A DNA stretch of 64,000 bases. It comes from Paramecium octaurelia. Taxonomy: Eukaryota; Ciliophora; Oligohymenophorea; Peniculida; Parameciidae. The translations under genes were made by a program, and so were the position numbers. Positions 1 through 11,284 of the stretch are shown here, piece after piece (position 1 is the stretch's first letter; every line of letters starts with the position of its first letter). The stretch is taken from NCBI GenBank assembly GCA_905182995.1, contig CAJJDP010000028.1, positions 124,001 to 188,000 on the forward strand. Reading direction: 5' to 3'. Under the pieces are notes generated by a model. The model was not told the origin of the DNA and ran no database searches. It saw only the letters and a list, made by a program, of their open reading frames with translations.

Positions 1-2
1 AG

Positions 3-59
3 CAATAAGAATAAGATTTTTTATCGGAGTACTTAATGCCTCAACAAGGGAAAAAATGA
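3..59 (+). CDS. 3' end of an unidentified gene (partial)
   Basis: Eighteen codons are open from the left window edge to a TGA at 57-59. The residues are Gln/Lys/Glu-rich and end in PQQGKK. This is the style of a ciliate C-terminus lying just upstream of the next plus-strand gene, but the stretch is too short to identify and could be chance. Confidence 0.35.
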
Positions 60-115
60 TTTAAATTATTATATTTCTAAAATATAATCTTATAATAAAC
101 TAATTAATTTATAAT

Positions 116-804
116 ATGGACCAAGGCTTTTCTTAAAATCAAACAGGACTGTTATCAAATAAATCAAGCTAAAAATACTAAGAACCACAAAAGGATTATG
201 CTATTGAGATGTAAGATATGACAGATCAACAGAGCTACGTTTTACTAACCAATGAATGTAATTTTAAATTTATTTTCAAGAAACTTCTAACTAAACCCAA
301 CAACAATAGAACATGAACAAATATGCATAACCATAAATGTTCAATAGCAATCCACATTAATATTATCAATTCTAGGTACCATTAACTTATTTTGACATTA
401 GTAATTAAATTAGAATTAATAATAATATGTTGTTCCTCGAACTACACTTTAAAATCACTAATAATATAACAACTAGTAATATGGAAAAAAATAGAATATG
501 TTGTAGTTATTAATTTTACATTTTAGAACTCATTACGCAGTTTGTATTTTTTGTAGGTCTCCATAAAGCATTGCCGATGATAAAAAGCCCTTCATGTGTT
601 ATCAATGTAAATAAGTTTAATAGGCAAATTATGATTTTTTTAAATGTTCTCATTGCAAGGTGACAGTTAAATATCAAAAAGGAAGTAAAAATCCATTATA
701 ATTCAAAAGTATCATCTGTTATTAGGTGCACTAAGTGTAACAACCATAATTTTGTATAATTATAACCAATAGTGCAAATTGCAGAGGACTAAGGAAAGAT
801 TTGA
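116..804 (+). CDS. LSD1-type zinc-finger protein with Q/N-rich N-terminus
   Basis: About 204 residues after removing introns near 255-277 (23 nt), 376-401 (26 nt) and 686-710 (25 nt). A further 21-nt stretch beginning GTT near 504 could also be an intron and does not change frame. The N-terminal 120 residues are rich in Gln, Asn and Tyr. The C-terminal part has three CxxC pairs: a leading pair (CIFC, CYQC) and then a finger of the form CSHCxxxVxYxxGxxxVxRCTKC, which fits the LSD1-type zinc finger (CxxCRxxLxYxxGAxxVRCxxC). The leading pair resembles a second, less regular finger. In plants the family acts in cell-death control and transcription; a role here is not known. The stop is TGA at 802-804. 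The domain call is good, the intron ends less so, because two introns end AAG. Confidence 0.7.
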
Positions 805-1085
805 AATATTAAATACAAGATATTTTAAAATATTAATAAATTGAATTTGTAATCATTGTTTCTTAATTTCTATTTCATATAATATTAATAATCTTAAGAT
901 TTCAAAGTTTATAGTGTAAAAATATCAACATCTATAAACTAATATGGAAAATTTTTAAAGAATCAAGAAATTTAACAGTTATCCAATAATTATTAGGCTA
1001 AATAAAATCAAAAATAAAATACTTATTTATATTGAAGATTCTATAATTAAAAAACTACTATAAAATTAATTCTATTCATTATAAA

Positions 1086-1943
1086 TCATACTGTTGCTAC
1101 TTATTCACTTTCCTACCTTCTCTTGTCTTTATCTTAATAACAGCATTTACGTTTGTTATGAAAATCCCACCAAAACCATATCATTATAATGGTTCCAAGA
1201 AGTAGCCCATAAATGATACTGAAAACTCCTACTTAAATTCCATTAAAAAGTTATAAGGTGCCTTTTGCCCAATCATTACTCCACTTAAATTCTGATTTAT
1301 TACTACAAAATGCTGAGAATGAAACTACTATCACTATTGATTAACCAATAACTGATAAATTCCAAATAGTACCATAAGTGTCAGTAGGGTTATTTTTATC
1401 TAAATATTGAACAAAGTAAAAAACAACAATTATTATTGCTACTGCCCCAAATAAAAATCCTATACAAAATTAATAAGCACCTCCTTCTTTTACATAGTCG
1501 TTTGCATAGCCTTGATTTATTTTAATTTTAACAATGATAAAAAATAAGTCCAACACAAAGTTGATTGAAAATAAAACCAAGGCTATTATTTCTATGTATG
1601 ACCTTAAATTTAATATTAAAAATATTATTCCTATTAAAAGTTGCAGAGAATCCATAATTTTATATTAAATTTCCCTATCCAATGTCGTGCATAACCCTAG
1701 CAACATATATTTCTTTTCAATCAACAATATATATAGATGCTAGACTAGCCCCGCTATTATCCAAGCAATGACCTCCCCAATAGAATATTATTTTATATCC
1801 TTAAACAATATTATAAGCGTAAAAATTGTTAATCTGCAAATAATTCCAATTGTTATATTTATATCTAGTCTAGAGTTTTCAGCAATGCATGTGAATCGAG
1901 AGATAACTCCATCAGTTAAATCAATAAATTTCTTTAAAAGCAT
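1086..1943 (-). CDS. multipass membrane protein, unknown family
   Basis: A single exon of 286 codons read with TAA/TAG as Gln gives 285 residues. At least six hydrophobic stretches can be seen (for example LIGIIFLILNL, FVLDLFFIIV, FLFGAVAIIIVVFYF, and a C-terminal GLLLGTIIMIWFWW). A basic tail CCYQDKDKRRQES follows the last one, so the tail is probably cytosolic. I do not recognise the family. The start at 1941-1943 is chosen because the frame is open from there through a later internal Met at 1653-1655. The gene lies partly in a 1,320-bp repeat, and its right part recurs truncated at 2775-3264. Confidence 0.7.
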
Positions 1944-2773
1944 TAAATAAATTTAATATAAAAAATGATATGTATCTCATTCCAAAATCTGCTCAAAAAA
2001 TTTCAAATAAAGTAAATTTTCATCTAGATTATCATTTAAGGATTATTTCAAAAGGTCACTTTTTTCTTCCAATCTAATAATATTGTTAAAATTAACGAAA
2101 ATGGAAAAAAAATTTTAAAATGATTATGAAAAGTGCACTATGTGTATTTAAAATTAGAACTAAATGTGATTCTAAATTGTGATATTATGAAACAAACTAT
2201 TTAGTTTTGTTTAGCTATTAAATTATTTTATTAATCATAAACAAATTTTAGAATTATTCATTTCATCATAAATGAATTTCAATATCTCTTTTTATAAATT
2301 CAATTACTAAAAATAAAATTGAAGTATTTAATTTATTACTGAGCTCTGGTTGTTAGGCATCTATCTTTTGGTGTTAAAATATATTGTGAAATAGAAAGCA
2401 CTAGATATTATACAGTTTTTACATGAGTCAAATTGAAGATTATTTGAGGTATTATTATTTAAATAAAAGGCTCTGTATCAGAAGATTATTGAATAATCAT
2501 AATGAAATTGATAATTTCATATTTTTTTGAAATCTATTAAAGTCAGTTCACAATTAATGATTTAAATTCATTTTTGTTAGAGAAACTAAAATGTATTTTA
2601 ATAATATTCTTTCAAGAATGCATTTTGAAGACTTGTAATTAATTTTAGAAGTTTGTGGAACGAAATAGTTGGAAAACTTAATTGTTGTTCAACTTGAATA
2701 AAAAATAATTGTACTTTTCTTTTTTATAAGTCTAATGTTTCCTACTTTTACTCTTCTTATTTTTTTCAAATAA
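1944..2773. other. noncoding stretch upstream of membrane-protein gene
   Basis: Very AT-rich. The only thing seen is a possible 35-codon two-exon ORF from about 2423 (ATGAGTCAA...), too short to call. The same sequence is repeated at 3265-4094 and runs on without a recognisable gene to 4654. Confidence 0.5.
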
Positions 2774-2774
2774 N

Positions 2775-3264
2775 AAAATCCTATACAAAATTAATAAGCA
2801 CCTCCTTCTTTTACATAGTCGTTTGCATAGCCTTGATTTATTTTAATTTTAACAATGATAAAAAATAAGTCCAACACAAAGTTGATTGAAAATAAAACCA
2901 AGGCTATTATTTCTATGTATGACCTTAAATTTAATATTAAAAATATTATTCCTATTAAAAGTTGCAGAGAATCCATAATTTTATATTAAATTTCCCTATC
3001 CAATGTCGTGCATAACCCTAGCAACATATATTTCTTTTCAATCAACAATATATATAGATGCTAGACTAGCCCCGCTATTATCCAAGCAATGACCTCCCCA
3101 ATAGAATATTATTTTATATCCTTAAACAATATTATAAGCGTAAAAATTGTTAATCTGCAAATAATTCCAATTGTTATATTTATATCTAGTCTAGAGTTTT
3201 CAGCAATGCATGTGAATCGAGAGATAACTCCATCAGTTAAATCAATAAATTTCTTTAAAAGCAT
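2775..3264 (-). CDS. duplicate, truncated 5' part of the membrane-protein gene
   Basis: This is the second copy of the first 163 codons of the gene at 1086-1943, cut off at the N at 2774. It is identical to bases 1454-1943. It is most likely the same locus seen in the next contig and not a second gene. Confidence 0.75.
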
Positions 3265-4654
3265 TAAATAAATTTAATATAAAAAATGATATGTATCTCA
3301 TTCCAAAATCTGCTCAAAAAATTTCAAATAAAGTAAATTTTCATCTAGATTATCATTTAAGGATTATTTCAAAAGGTCACTTTTTTCTTCCAATCTAATA
3401 ATATTGTTAAAATTAACGAAAATGGAAAAAAAATTTTAAAATGATTATGAAAAGTGCACTATGTGTATTTAAAATTAGAACTAAATGTGATTCTAAATTG
3501 TGATATTATGAAACAAACTATTTAGTTTTGTTTAGCTATTAAATTATTTTATTAATCATAAACAAATTTTAGAATTATTCATTTCATCATAAATGAATTT
3601 CAATATCTCTTTTTATAAATTCAATTACTAAAAATAAAATTGAAGTATTTAATTTATTACTGAGCTCTGGTTGTTAGGCATCTATCTTTTGGTGTTAAAA
3701 TATATTGTGAAATAGAAAGCACTAGATATTATACAGTTTTTACATGAGTCAAATTGAAGATTATTTGAGGTATTATTATTTAAATAAAAGGCTCTGTATC
3801 AGAAGATTATTGAATAATCATAATGAAATTGATAATTTCATATTTTTTTGAAATCTATTAAAGTCAGTTCACAATTAATGATTTAAATTCATTTTTGTTA
3901 GAGAAACTAAAATGTATTTTAATAATATTCTTTCAAGAATGCATTTTGAAGACTTGTAATTAATTTTAGAAGTTTGTGGAACGAAATAGTTGGAAAACTT
4001 AATTGTTGTTCAACTTGAATAAAAAATAATTGTACTTTTCTTTTTTATAAGTCTAATGTTTCCTACTTTTACTCTTCTTATTTTTTTCAAATAAAAATAT
4101 TGATTTATTTGAAAATTTATTAAACACCAGAAGGCATTCAATCATTCTAGTCAATTAATAGCAAAACTATTTTGACATCAACATAATTTTATTTCAAAAA
4201 GTATACTTAAATTGTAAGAAAAGTATTCTTAAATTTATCAAATTATCTATGTAATCCTTAATTATACCATAAATTTAATATATCATAGAAATAAGTTAAG
4301 AAATTGACATAAATTTCTTCTAAATCACTGTGATTAAATATTTCAGTACTCTAATTTTTTAAAGAACATTTATGATAGTTGTTGGAAAAAGAAAATAATA
4401 AATTAGATTTTAATTGGACTAAATGATATATTTATTAATAACTAAGAAATAAGATAAAATTAAAAATGAATATTTATTGTAGTATGTAAAATTTAATGAA
4501 TATTATTTAAGAAACTGATTTAAAATAGTAATGTAATGGCTGATACACTATGGAATTGAAAGAAGTTAATGTAAATTGAATAGTTAGATTGCAGAGAATT
4601 GAGTTTAGATATAAATTCATATTTGAGATAACATTATTAATAAATTAATTAAAA
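3265..4654. other. noncoding stretch, second copy plus unique part
   Basis: Bases 3265-4094 repeat 1944-2773. From 4095 to 4654 the sequence is AT-rich with no supported gene. The 3' part should hold the promoter of the large EF-hand gene that starts at 4655. Confidence 0.5.
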
Positions 4655-7600
4655 ATGAATAGCATTGATAGTTATCAAAGCAAGGCAACCATGAATGCAT
4701 AGTCAATAATCTCTAAAATAGCCACTCGAAATGGAAAAGCAGAGTAAGCAAGTAGGGTTATATGTTAGCAATGGCTCATTGATAGCGGCTTTGGATGAGG
4801 AAACTGTCTCTGCTGCTTGGAATGCATTCGGTAATTATAAAGTTAGTAATGTGAAGGCCTTCATGTTTCAAGATAATTACGAATGGGAAGAGGAGTAGCT
4901 GTGAACAAATTTGGAACATTTTCTTTTAGTGCTCCAGATGTTATATTAGATGGAGTTACCAATCCAGTGGAAAGAGACAAATAGCCACGTTAACCAGTAT
5001 TTCTTGTTGCAAAGGTACTCGTTTGATTTAATGAAAGGAATTTGTTAATGGATTCAATCTAAAAACTGCCATAGCAATAGGTCGATAATTGAGACCTTAT
5101 AAAGTGCAGACATCTGGTAAGATTTAGCATGCGATTGTGAATTGGGCAGAAATAGCATTGTATGCATCTTAAAATAAGGATTCAGCTAAAATGGCTGTTG
5201 AGAGAGTGATTAAATCATTATCTGATATAGTTCGCAATGTATACATTCTTATAGATGATTTTAGAGGGATGTTGTTGAAGTTGAAATTCCTTGTGTTGGT
5301 ACATTCTTTGTTAAATCCCATTGTGCAGCTGTATAATTTATGGATTCCCTTATGGATAGTTGCAAAGTAAAATGTTGGTTCAATATTTGTTTATAGGAAA
5401 TTACCAAGAGACCCTTGTCGGAGAGAAAATCGAAAGGCGACATGCGTTTAACCTAGTAATACCTGCAGTAATTGAGTAAGAGTCAGTTTCCTGAAGAAAA
5501 CAATCTTATGATTGATGATGGTGCTCGAAATTATTTAACGAATTCTCTTGGAATTGAATTACCTGATACAAGACCTAAAACTGCCAAAAGTTCCTAAATT
5601 CAATCTAAAAAGGGAGGTCTTATGAGTAAAACCGTATCATATTATGTTTAATTATATTTTAGATAGAATTAAGACCATCTACTCAACAAATTTCTAGAAT
5701 GGGATTTTAAAGATCAGTAAATGATAAGGTGTATGCTTTGGAAAGATTAAAATATTACATAAGGGATCATGCACTTAATATTGAAGATGTAATCATTGAT
5801 ACATTACTATTATCTAGTCATTTTTAGATCTATGTTAATAAGCATTTGGCAAGACTAGTGAAAGAAAAATTAGAATGAATTTTGATGATTTTAAGAAAGC
5901 CGTACTTAAAATAGATTTACCTCTTAATGAAATATAAATAATCACTTTGTTTTAGAGTTTAGATGTTAATAATGATGGTTTCGTTGATAAATTTGATTGG
6001 CTCAAAGCTATTGTTGATAAAAGTAAGTATCATCATATAAACCCAATAGAAACTCACGTAAATTATATAAAGGATGTCGTTTACAAATTCTAAATTCATA
6101 CTGATGATTTGTTATAGAGAATGAATTTGCATCGAGATCATCCTCCAATTAATTCGTAATAACTAAAACTTGCTCTCATGCATTTAGATGAATCTCTAAA
6201 TTAACACAAAGCACTTAAGGTGGCTAAAGAAATTTTGGATGGAAAAGAAACCATCAGTATGAGTGATATATTAGCATTATTTAACACTGTTGAAGAAGAT
6301 GACAAGATGTATGATTTGTCTTGGTTTAAAGATACCTTACATAAAATGAGAGATCATTTAGTTGATCCATCGAAGATGAAAGTCTTGAGATAATCTTTTG
6401 AATATTTCGATGAACATCAAGAAGGTAATCTAGATACTGCCAATTTCAAGACTGTCTTAATGGAAAGTTAACTGGGATTGAATGTTTAAGATATCAATAG
6501 ATTGGTTCGTTATCTTCCAAAGAATAGAGATTCCTTAATAAATTACTATGATTTTATTTAAATGATTATGGATGTTAACAAATAAATGGATTAGAAGGAT
6601 ACTGCTAAAGATCTTGTTGATTTTGCATAAAAAATCAGTAAGTATTTAACTTAAAAAAAATTCACTGTTATACAATTTTTATAATAAGTAAAATCAGGCT
6701 ATGGATCCTGCAATATTGAATCTACTGCCTAATATCTAGAAAAGAATCTCTTTACTTAGTTGTCTCATGATGAATGCTTGGAATATTGTAGGGAAATGGA
6801 TGTTGATGGAAATGGTGTTGTTAGTGATGAAGATATGAATACATTCATAAAGAGATATTCATATTTCAATGTCAGAAAGGATCAATCTTAAATCGAATAA
6901 ATTGTTGAAAGCTTGAAGATTAAGCCTTAATTTGGAGATAACCTATCAGCAATTGAAAAAACTTGTGTTTAATCTAAATCAATTGATTTAGTTACTATGG
7001 GACAGAAGAAAATGTTCTAATCTATGGTGGATGGAATGAATCAATCAAAAAGCTTGTTTCCCGTTGAGGAATTACCAGAATCCAAATTTGATTAAATACT
7101 TAAGGATTTAAGAATCAAATTAAATAGAAAGGGAATGTCATACGAGGAATTGTTTACATTCTTAGACACTGATCATAATGGGTTCTTATCCATCAGTGAA
7201 TTCTATAACATAGATAAAATCATGACACTAAGCTAACCTGCAAAAGATGGTTTCTTTGCATTTATGGATAAATAGAGAATTGGTTTGATTGATCTAAATA
7301 CTTTTATTAAATTTATGGGCAAATCTATTATTTAATAGATGCCATCTTTATCCGAAGATGACTGGGATTGGGAATTGGAAATCCTATTCAAAATAAGGAA
7401 TTGGTGTTAAAGAGAGAATATTACAATAGAAGATGCCTTTAGAACATTTGATAAGGATTTTGATGGCTAGATAAACAAGGCAGATTTAAGAACTTTTCTA
7501 AAGGATATTTTGAAAATTGAAGAAAAAGAGATTACTGAAGCTAAAATCAATAGATTATTTAAATTGATGGATTAATATAAAAGAGGAAAAATTACACTAA

Positions 7601-9500
7601 TGGATTTTAGAAGATTTGTTGAAGAAGGATTTTTCTATGGTAAAAATAAATAAGTGTTTGGATAAACTACAAATCCATCCTCAAAGTAATAATAAGAATC
7701 GAGATCCTCTTTTGATTGGAAAATGAATGCTAGACAATAAATAGGGTTAATAATTAGTAGACATTACCCTAATGTAAAGGAATCTTTTGATATTGTATCA
7801 GGATATCGTAAGAAATTAGTATTCTAGAAATTCAAGAAATGGATTGATGAGAAGAATGTGCTTTCAGGATTCGATTTAACTGAAAAATTAGTTTATGAGA
7901 TCTTTTCTGATCTTGATTCCCATAAAAAAGGATATTTAGTAGAATCTGATTGGCTGAATGCATTTGCTCAATATAATTGGTAAGATTAAATGATTAAAGA
8001 AATCTAAGATGCCCTTTCCACTTATTTTTCAAGCATTTAAAATGCAATCCATTATTTTTAGATGGAACACAGCCATGTCATAACAAAAGAGAGCTTTGCA
8101 AAGGCTTTGTAAGCATTATTCCCGAAAAGATTTGTTGAGGGTGATATAGAAACCCTATGGACAAGGGTTCAAAAAAATGGATCTTTAAGTAATCACGCCT
8201 TTGCACTTATATTTGGAAAAGGTGCTAAAGTCTATGAACTTCCCGAAGGCCAATAATAATTATAAAATATTAGACCTATGACCTAAGGGTAATTATTTAT
8301 TGATAGTTTTTAGAGGTTTAAGTGAATTGCCTTTGGATGAGAGAAATCAAGTGAACATTAGTTTATTAGACAAAATCAGAAGATTTTTGAGGAATTCAAA
8401 CAAAAACATAAGCGAATTATTCAAGTCATATGATTCAGATAATACTGGATTCATAACTAATTTGGAGTTTCGTTAAGTAATAAGGAATCTCAATATGGGA
8501 TTGACATTTTAAGATATCGATATCTTGTCAGCCATGTTAGATACTGACAGAAATAGCATGGTAAATTGGAGAGATTTTGCTAAGAGATTAGATTTTAGAT
8601 AAGCAGATAATAAAATATTAGAAAGAGCAGGAATTCATTTATAGAGAGTGAATGATCATATTTATCATTATCTATTATCTCCTAAAGATGCATTTAGATA
8701 GATTGATGCTCAACACACAGGGTTTTTGAGTTTTGATAAATTTAAGGATATGATTGAAATGTTGTACAGATTGGCTACTGAAGAAATACCTCCATTTGCT
8801 ATTATTAAAGATTTATTCGAATTTATAGATAAAAGAAGAGATGGCCTATTAGATTTAACAGAATGGATGGATGCTTTTTCTAAGTTTTCAAATCCAAATG
8901 AAAAGAAAAGGTACTATTTATTGTCATCTATTTAGACCAATGAGTGCTAACGTAAGAGTGAAAAAGTCATCACAAAAATCATTGATGGCTTAAACTGATA
9001 AAGGATGGATGACAAAATAAAGTGTTCAGTCTCCTTAGTAATTTGAAGGATTAACAGATGATGGTTTAATGAATGCAACTAACAAGTTCAAGACCTTTTT
9101 AAGAAAACCTCCTGCCAAACAAACAGCACTTCAATATGTTGGTATTAATTTATTTTATAATAGAAAATGGGATTTGGGAAAGCTCTAAAGACTTTGATCG
9201 AACTATTAATGCTATTGGTAAAAACAGGAAGTATCTTCTTGAAATATTCAAACATTTGACTTAAAATGGTCAAATTCCACTTACTGAAGATGTAATTAAT
9301 CAGATATATTCTTTTAGTTGATTAAATAAGAAATGGATAAAATGCTAAGATCTTAAGGAATTGTTGTTCGAGAAGAACAATGGCCACAATTAATATCTTG
9401 GTCCAAGAAAAATGGACGCATTGATTATAAATTCTTGCTTGAAGTGTATAAGGATAGACTTAATGGAATGGACACACAACCTAGAATGGGGGATGAATGA
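4655..9500 (+). CDS. giant CCDC81-HU domain + multiple EF-hand protein
   Basis: Eleven short introns (22-30 nt) give about 1,519 residues. Residues ~30-230 fit the paired HU-like domain of CCDC81: a helix with SAAWNAF, then GRGVAVNKFGTFSF, RQPVFLVAKEFVNGF and, in the second half, EIPCVGTFFVKS. The remaining ~1,200 residues hold about a dozen EF-hand units. Clear loops are DVNNDGFVDKFD, DVDGNGVVSDED, DTDHNGFLSISE, DKDFDGQINKAD and DSDNTGFITNLE; others have lost acidic ligands. CCDC81 is a centriole/ciliary-base protein in animals, so a calcium-responsive basal-body or cortical role is a fair inference for a ciliate. The start is the first ATG in frame, and the stop TGA is at 9498-9500. The intron after SAAWNAF ends AAG but restores the conserved HU frame, which supports it. 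Confidence 0.85.
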
Positions 9501-9611
9501 TAAATATATTTATTAAAGCAGCCGGCAATGTCAAATTAATAATTAAATATAAATTTAAAAAAAGCCCTTTTAGCTTTTTAAATCACAAGACTTCCTCCAG
9601 ATAGAACAAGT

Positions 9612-10063
9612 ATGGTTTTCAATATTCATCCTTCTAGTGAGTAATACCAAAAATAGAGTGTATAAAAAGTCTTAGACTGCAAACAGCTCTAAGTGTCTCT
9701 TCGTTCCTAAGAACTAGGAACGAGAATAATTCTACGTCACACCACCTTAGAAACGCAAGGTCCTCTAGATTTATTTTATTTTAGAATCCGCTTTCCAATA
9801 TTGAAGAATTGAATATCGATTCTAACTGTTCTACAGACAGCAGTCAACGCTTAGAGAATCTAAGTCCAGTCTACTATTGCCCAAAAGGCAAAGAACCTTG
9901 TGGTGAACTTTAGGTTGTCCTTGATGGGGATGTGATCCAAGTGATATCCTAAACAAGGAGCAGGAGAAAATCACGAAAGTTCAGTGATCAAGAGACCTAT
10001 GCTATGAGCAACTTCATAGCTGGTCCTAAATGTTTAGACATCCCATGCCCTTAGTTCCTTTGA
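9612..10063 (+). CDS. small basic unknown protein (~135 aa)
   Basis: The second exon is clear: after a 25-nt intron near 9750 it reads to TGA at 10061-10063 with an acidic/Ser-rich stretch, YYCPKGKEPCGELQ, the basic run TRSRRKSRKF, and the end CLDIPCPQFL. The 5' end is ambiguous. Either translation starts at ATG 9612 and a 16-nt intron follows, or a 28-nt intron at 9610-9637 splits the start codon (A at 9609, TG at 9638), giving MSNTKNRVYKKSQ. Both models keep the frame (136 or 133 residues). No family recognised. Confidence 0.5.
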
Positions 10064-11284
10064 TCATAAATATATCTATAAATCAAAACACGTCAACCAT
10101 ACAGCTGAAATAACTGTCAAATCTCATAATCTAATAATATTACAGATTCAACTATTATTGTTCTCTATGCTATATAATCACATATTTCTCAACAAAATTT
10201 GCTTACCAGATTCACAACAATATATCAGTGTTAATTTAGATTGATTCTTTTATTTATTAAATTCTACTCTAATACTTTAACTATTGAAAAACCAAACTTG
10301 TAACTTGATCATTCCTATTATCTTCTAAAATTAGATATCATTTCATCCCATCTTTTAAAATTAAATCCAACTTCTAAAATAAATTTTGAACCCTTGATAT
10401 TCTACTAAAGATTTTCAAGATCTCGCCATATCTAATTCTCAGAATTTCATAGTTTCAATTTCTTAATAATTAAGAACCAATACTTTGGCTTCTTAGAGGT
10501 TGTATATGCGAATATTTTTTAGTTGTATTTATTTATCAATCTTGCTATTTACAATAGGTATTCGATTTTTTGAATTACAGGTAAAAGATTTTTCATAATT
10601 GATGAAGGAAGTATAGTTTATTATCATGAAAGAGATATTAAAACTACTTCTCTCATCATTTATAAAATCTTTTATTTCTAATTTAAAAAAATGATCTAAA
10701 CTGCTATAATTTTCTTTAGCTGTTTACCCTCTTTAAGCTTTTGTATGAAAATGGAATTTATATAAATAATGATCAAAATATTATGGCAAATTCCTGGACC
10801 TAATTATTTTTATTATTAAATTCAATTTCTTTCACTTAAAGCCCATAATTAGATTTCAAAAATAAATAAGAATCCATCTGCCCAAAAGCCTCCTAAAACA
10901 GTATTAGGCAGATTAAAATCTGTATGAACTTATCAATTTCTTTTATAGGATTCTATTTTTAGAAATTATCTATATTTGAAATTTTTCTTTTTTAATTTTA
11001 AAAGTGTGATAAATTTTCCATTTTTTTCAATCATTTTTGCAACTCATTAAATTCAACTTCTATTACCATAATTACAATTAAATTTCTTGCCTTTAACTTG
11101 AAGTTCATTATATGATCCAATTTATGAGAAATAAAACCAGCCAACCTAAAAATCAAAAATCAAATATAGATTGAATAAATAAATAGCATAATAAAGATTG
11201 CTATATATCAATAATTAATAATAAGAAAAGGAATAGGGCTAAATCATTACAATACATAATTTTGAATTTAACATAATAATACAT
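10064..11284. other. 1.2-kb stretch without a supported gene
   Basis: AT-rich, with TGA in all frames at short spacing. On the minus strand near 10780-10935 an open stretch reads FIQILICLILFQEAFG followed by polar sequence. It resembles a signal peptide, but I could not build a gene with a start around it. Confidence 0.4.

Larger units (their letters stand above)
1454..4094 (+). repeat. 1,320-bp direct repeat around a single N (probable contig overlap)
   Basis: Bases 1454-2773 and 2775-4094 match at offset 1321 with no difference that I could see, and they are separated only by N at 2774. The left copy ends exactly at the N and the right copy begins exactly after it. That is the shape of two contig ends that overlap but were not merged. 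The repeat carries the 5' part of the membrane-protein gene and about 830 bp of upstream noncoding DNA. Confidence 0.85.

Noticed and set aside
1768-1950. 60-codon plus-strand ORF (and its repeat at 3089-3271)
   Set aside because: It is the antisense of the N-terminal part of the membrane-protein gene, which continues in frame through TAA/TAG=Gln on the minus strand.
1454-4094. A transposable element or segmental duplication as the cause of the three ~1.3-kb repeats
   Set aside because: The three repeats are unrelated in sequence, each lies exactly at a single N, and none has terminal repeats or a transposase.
5261-5443. 60-codon minus-strand ORF
   Set aside because: Antisense of the CCDC81-like HU region, where the plus strand gives a conserved spliced frame.
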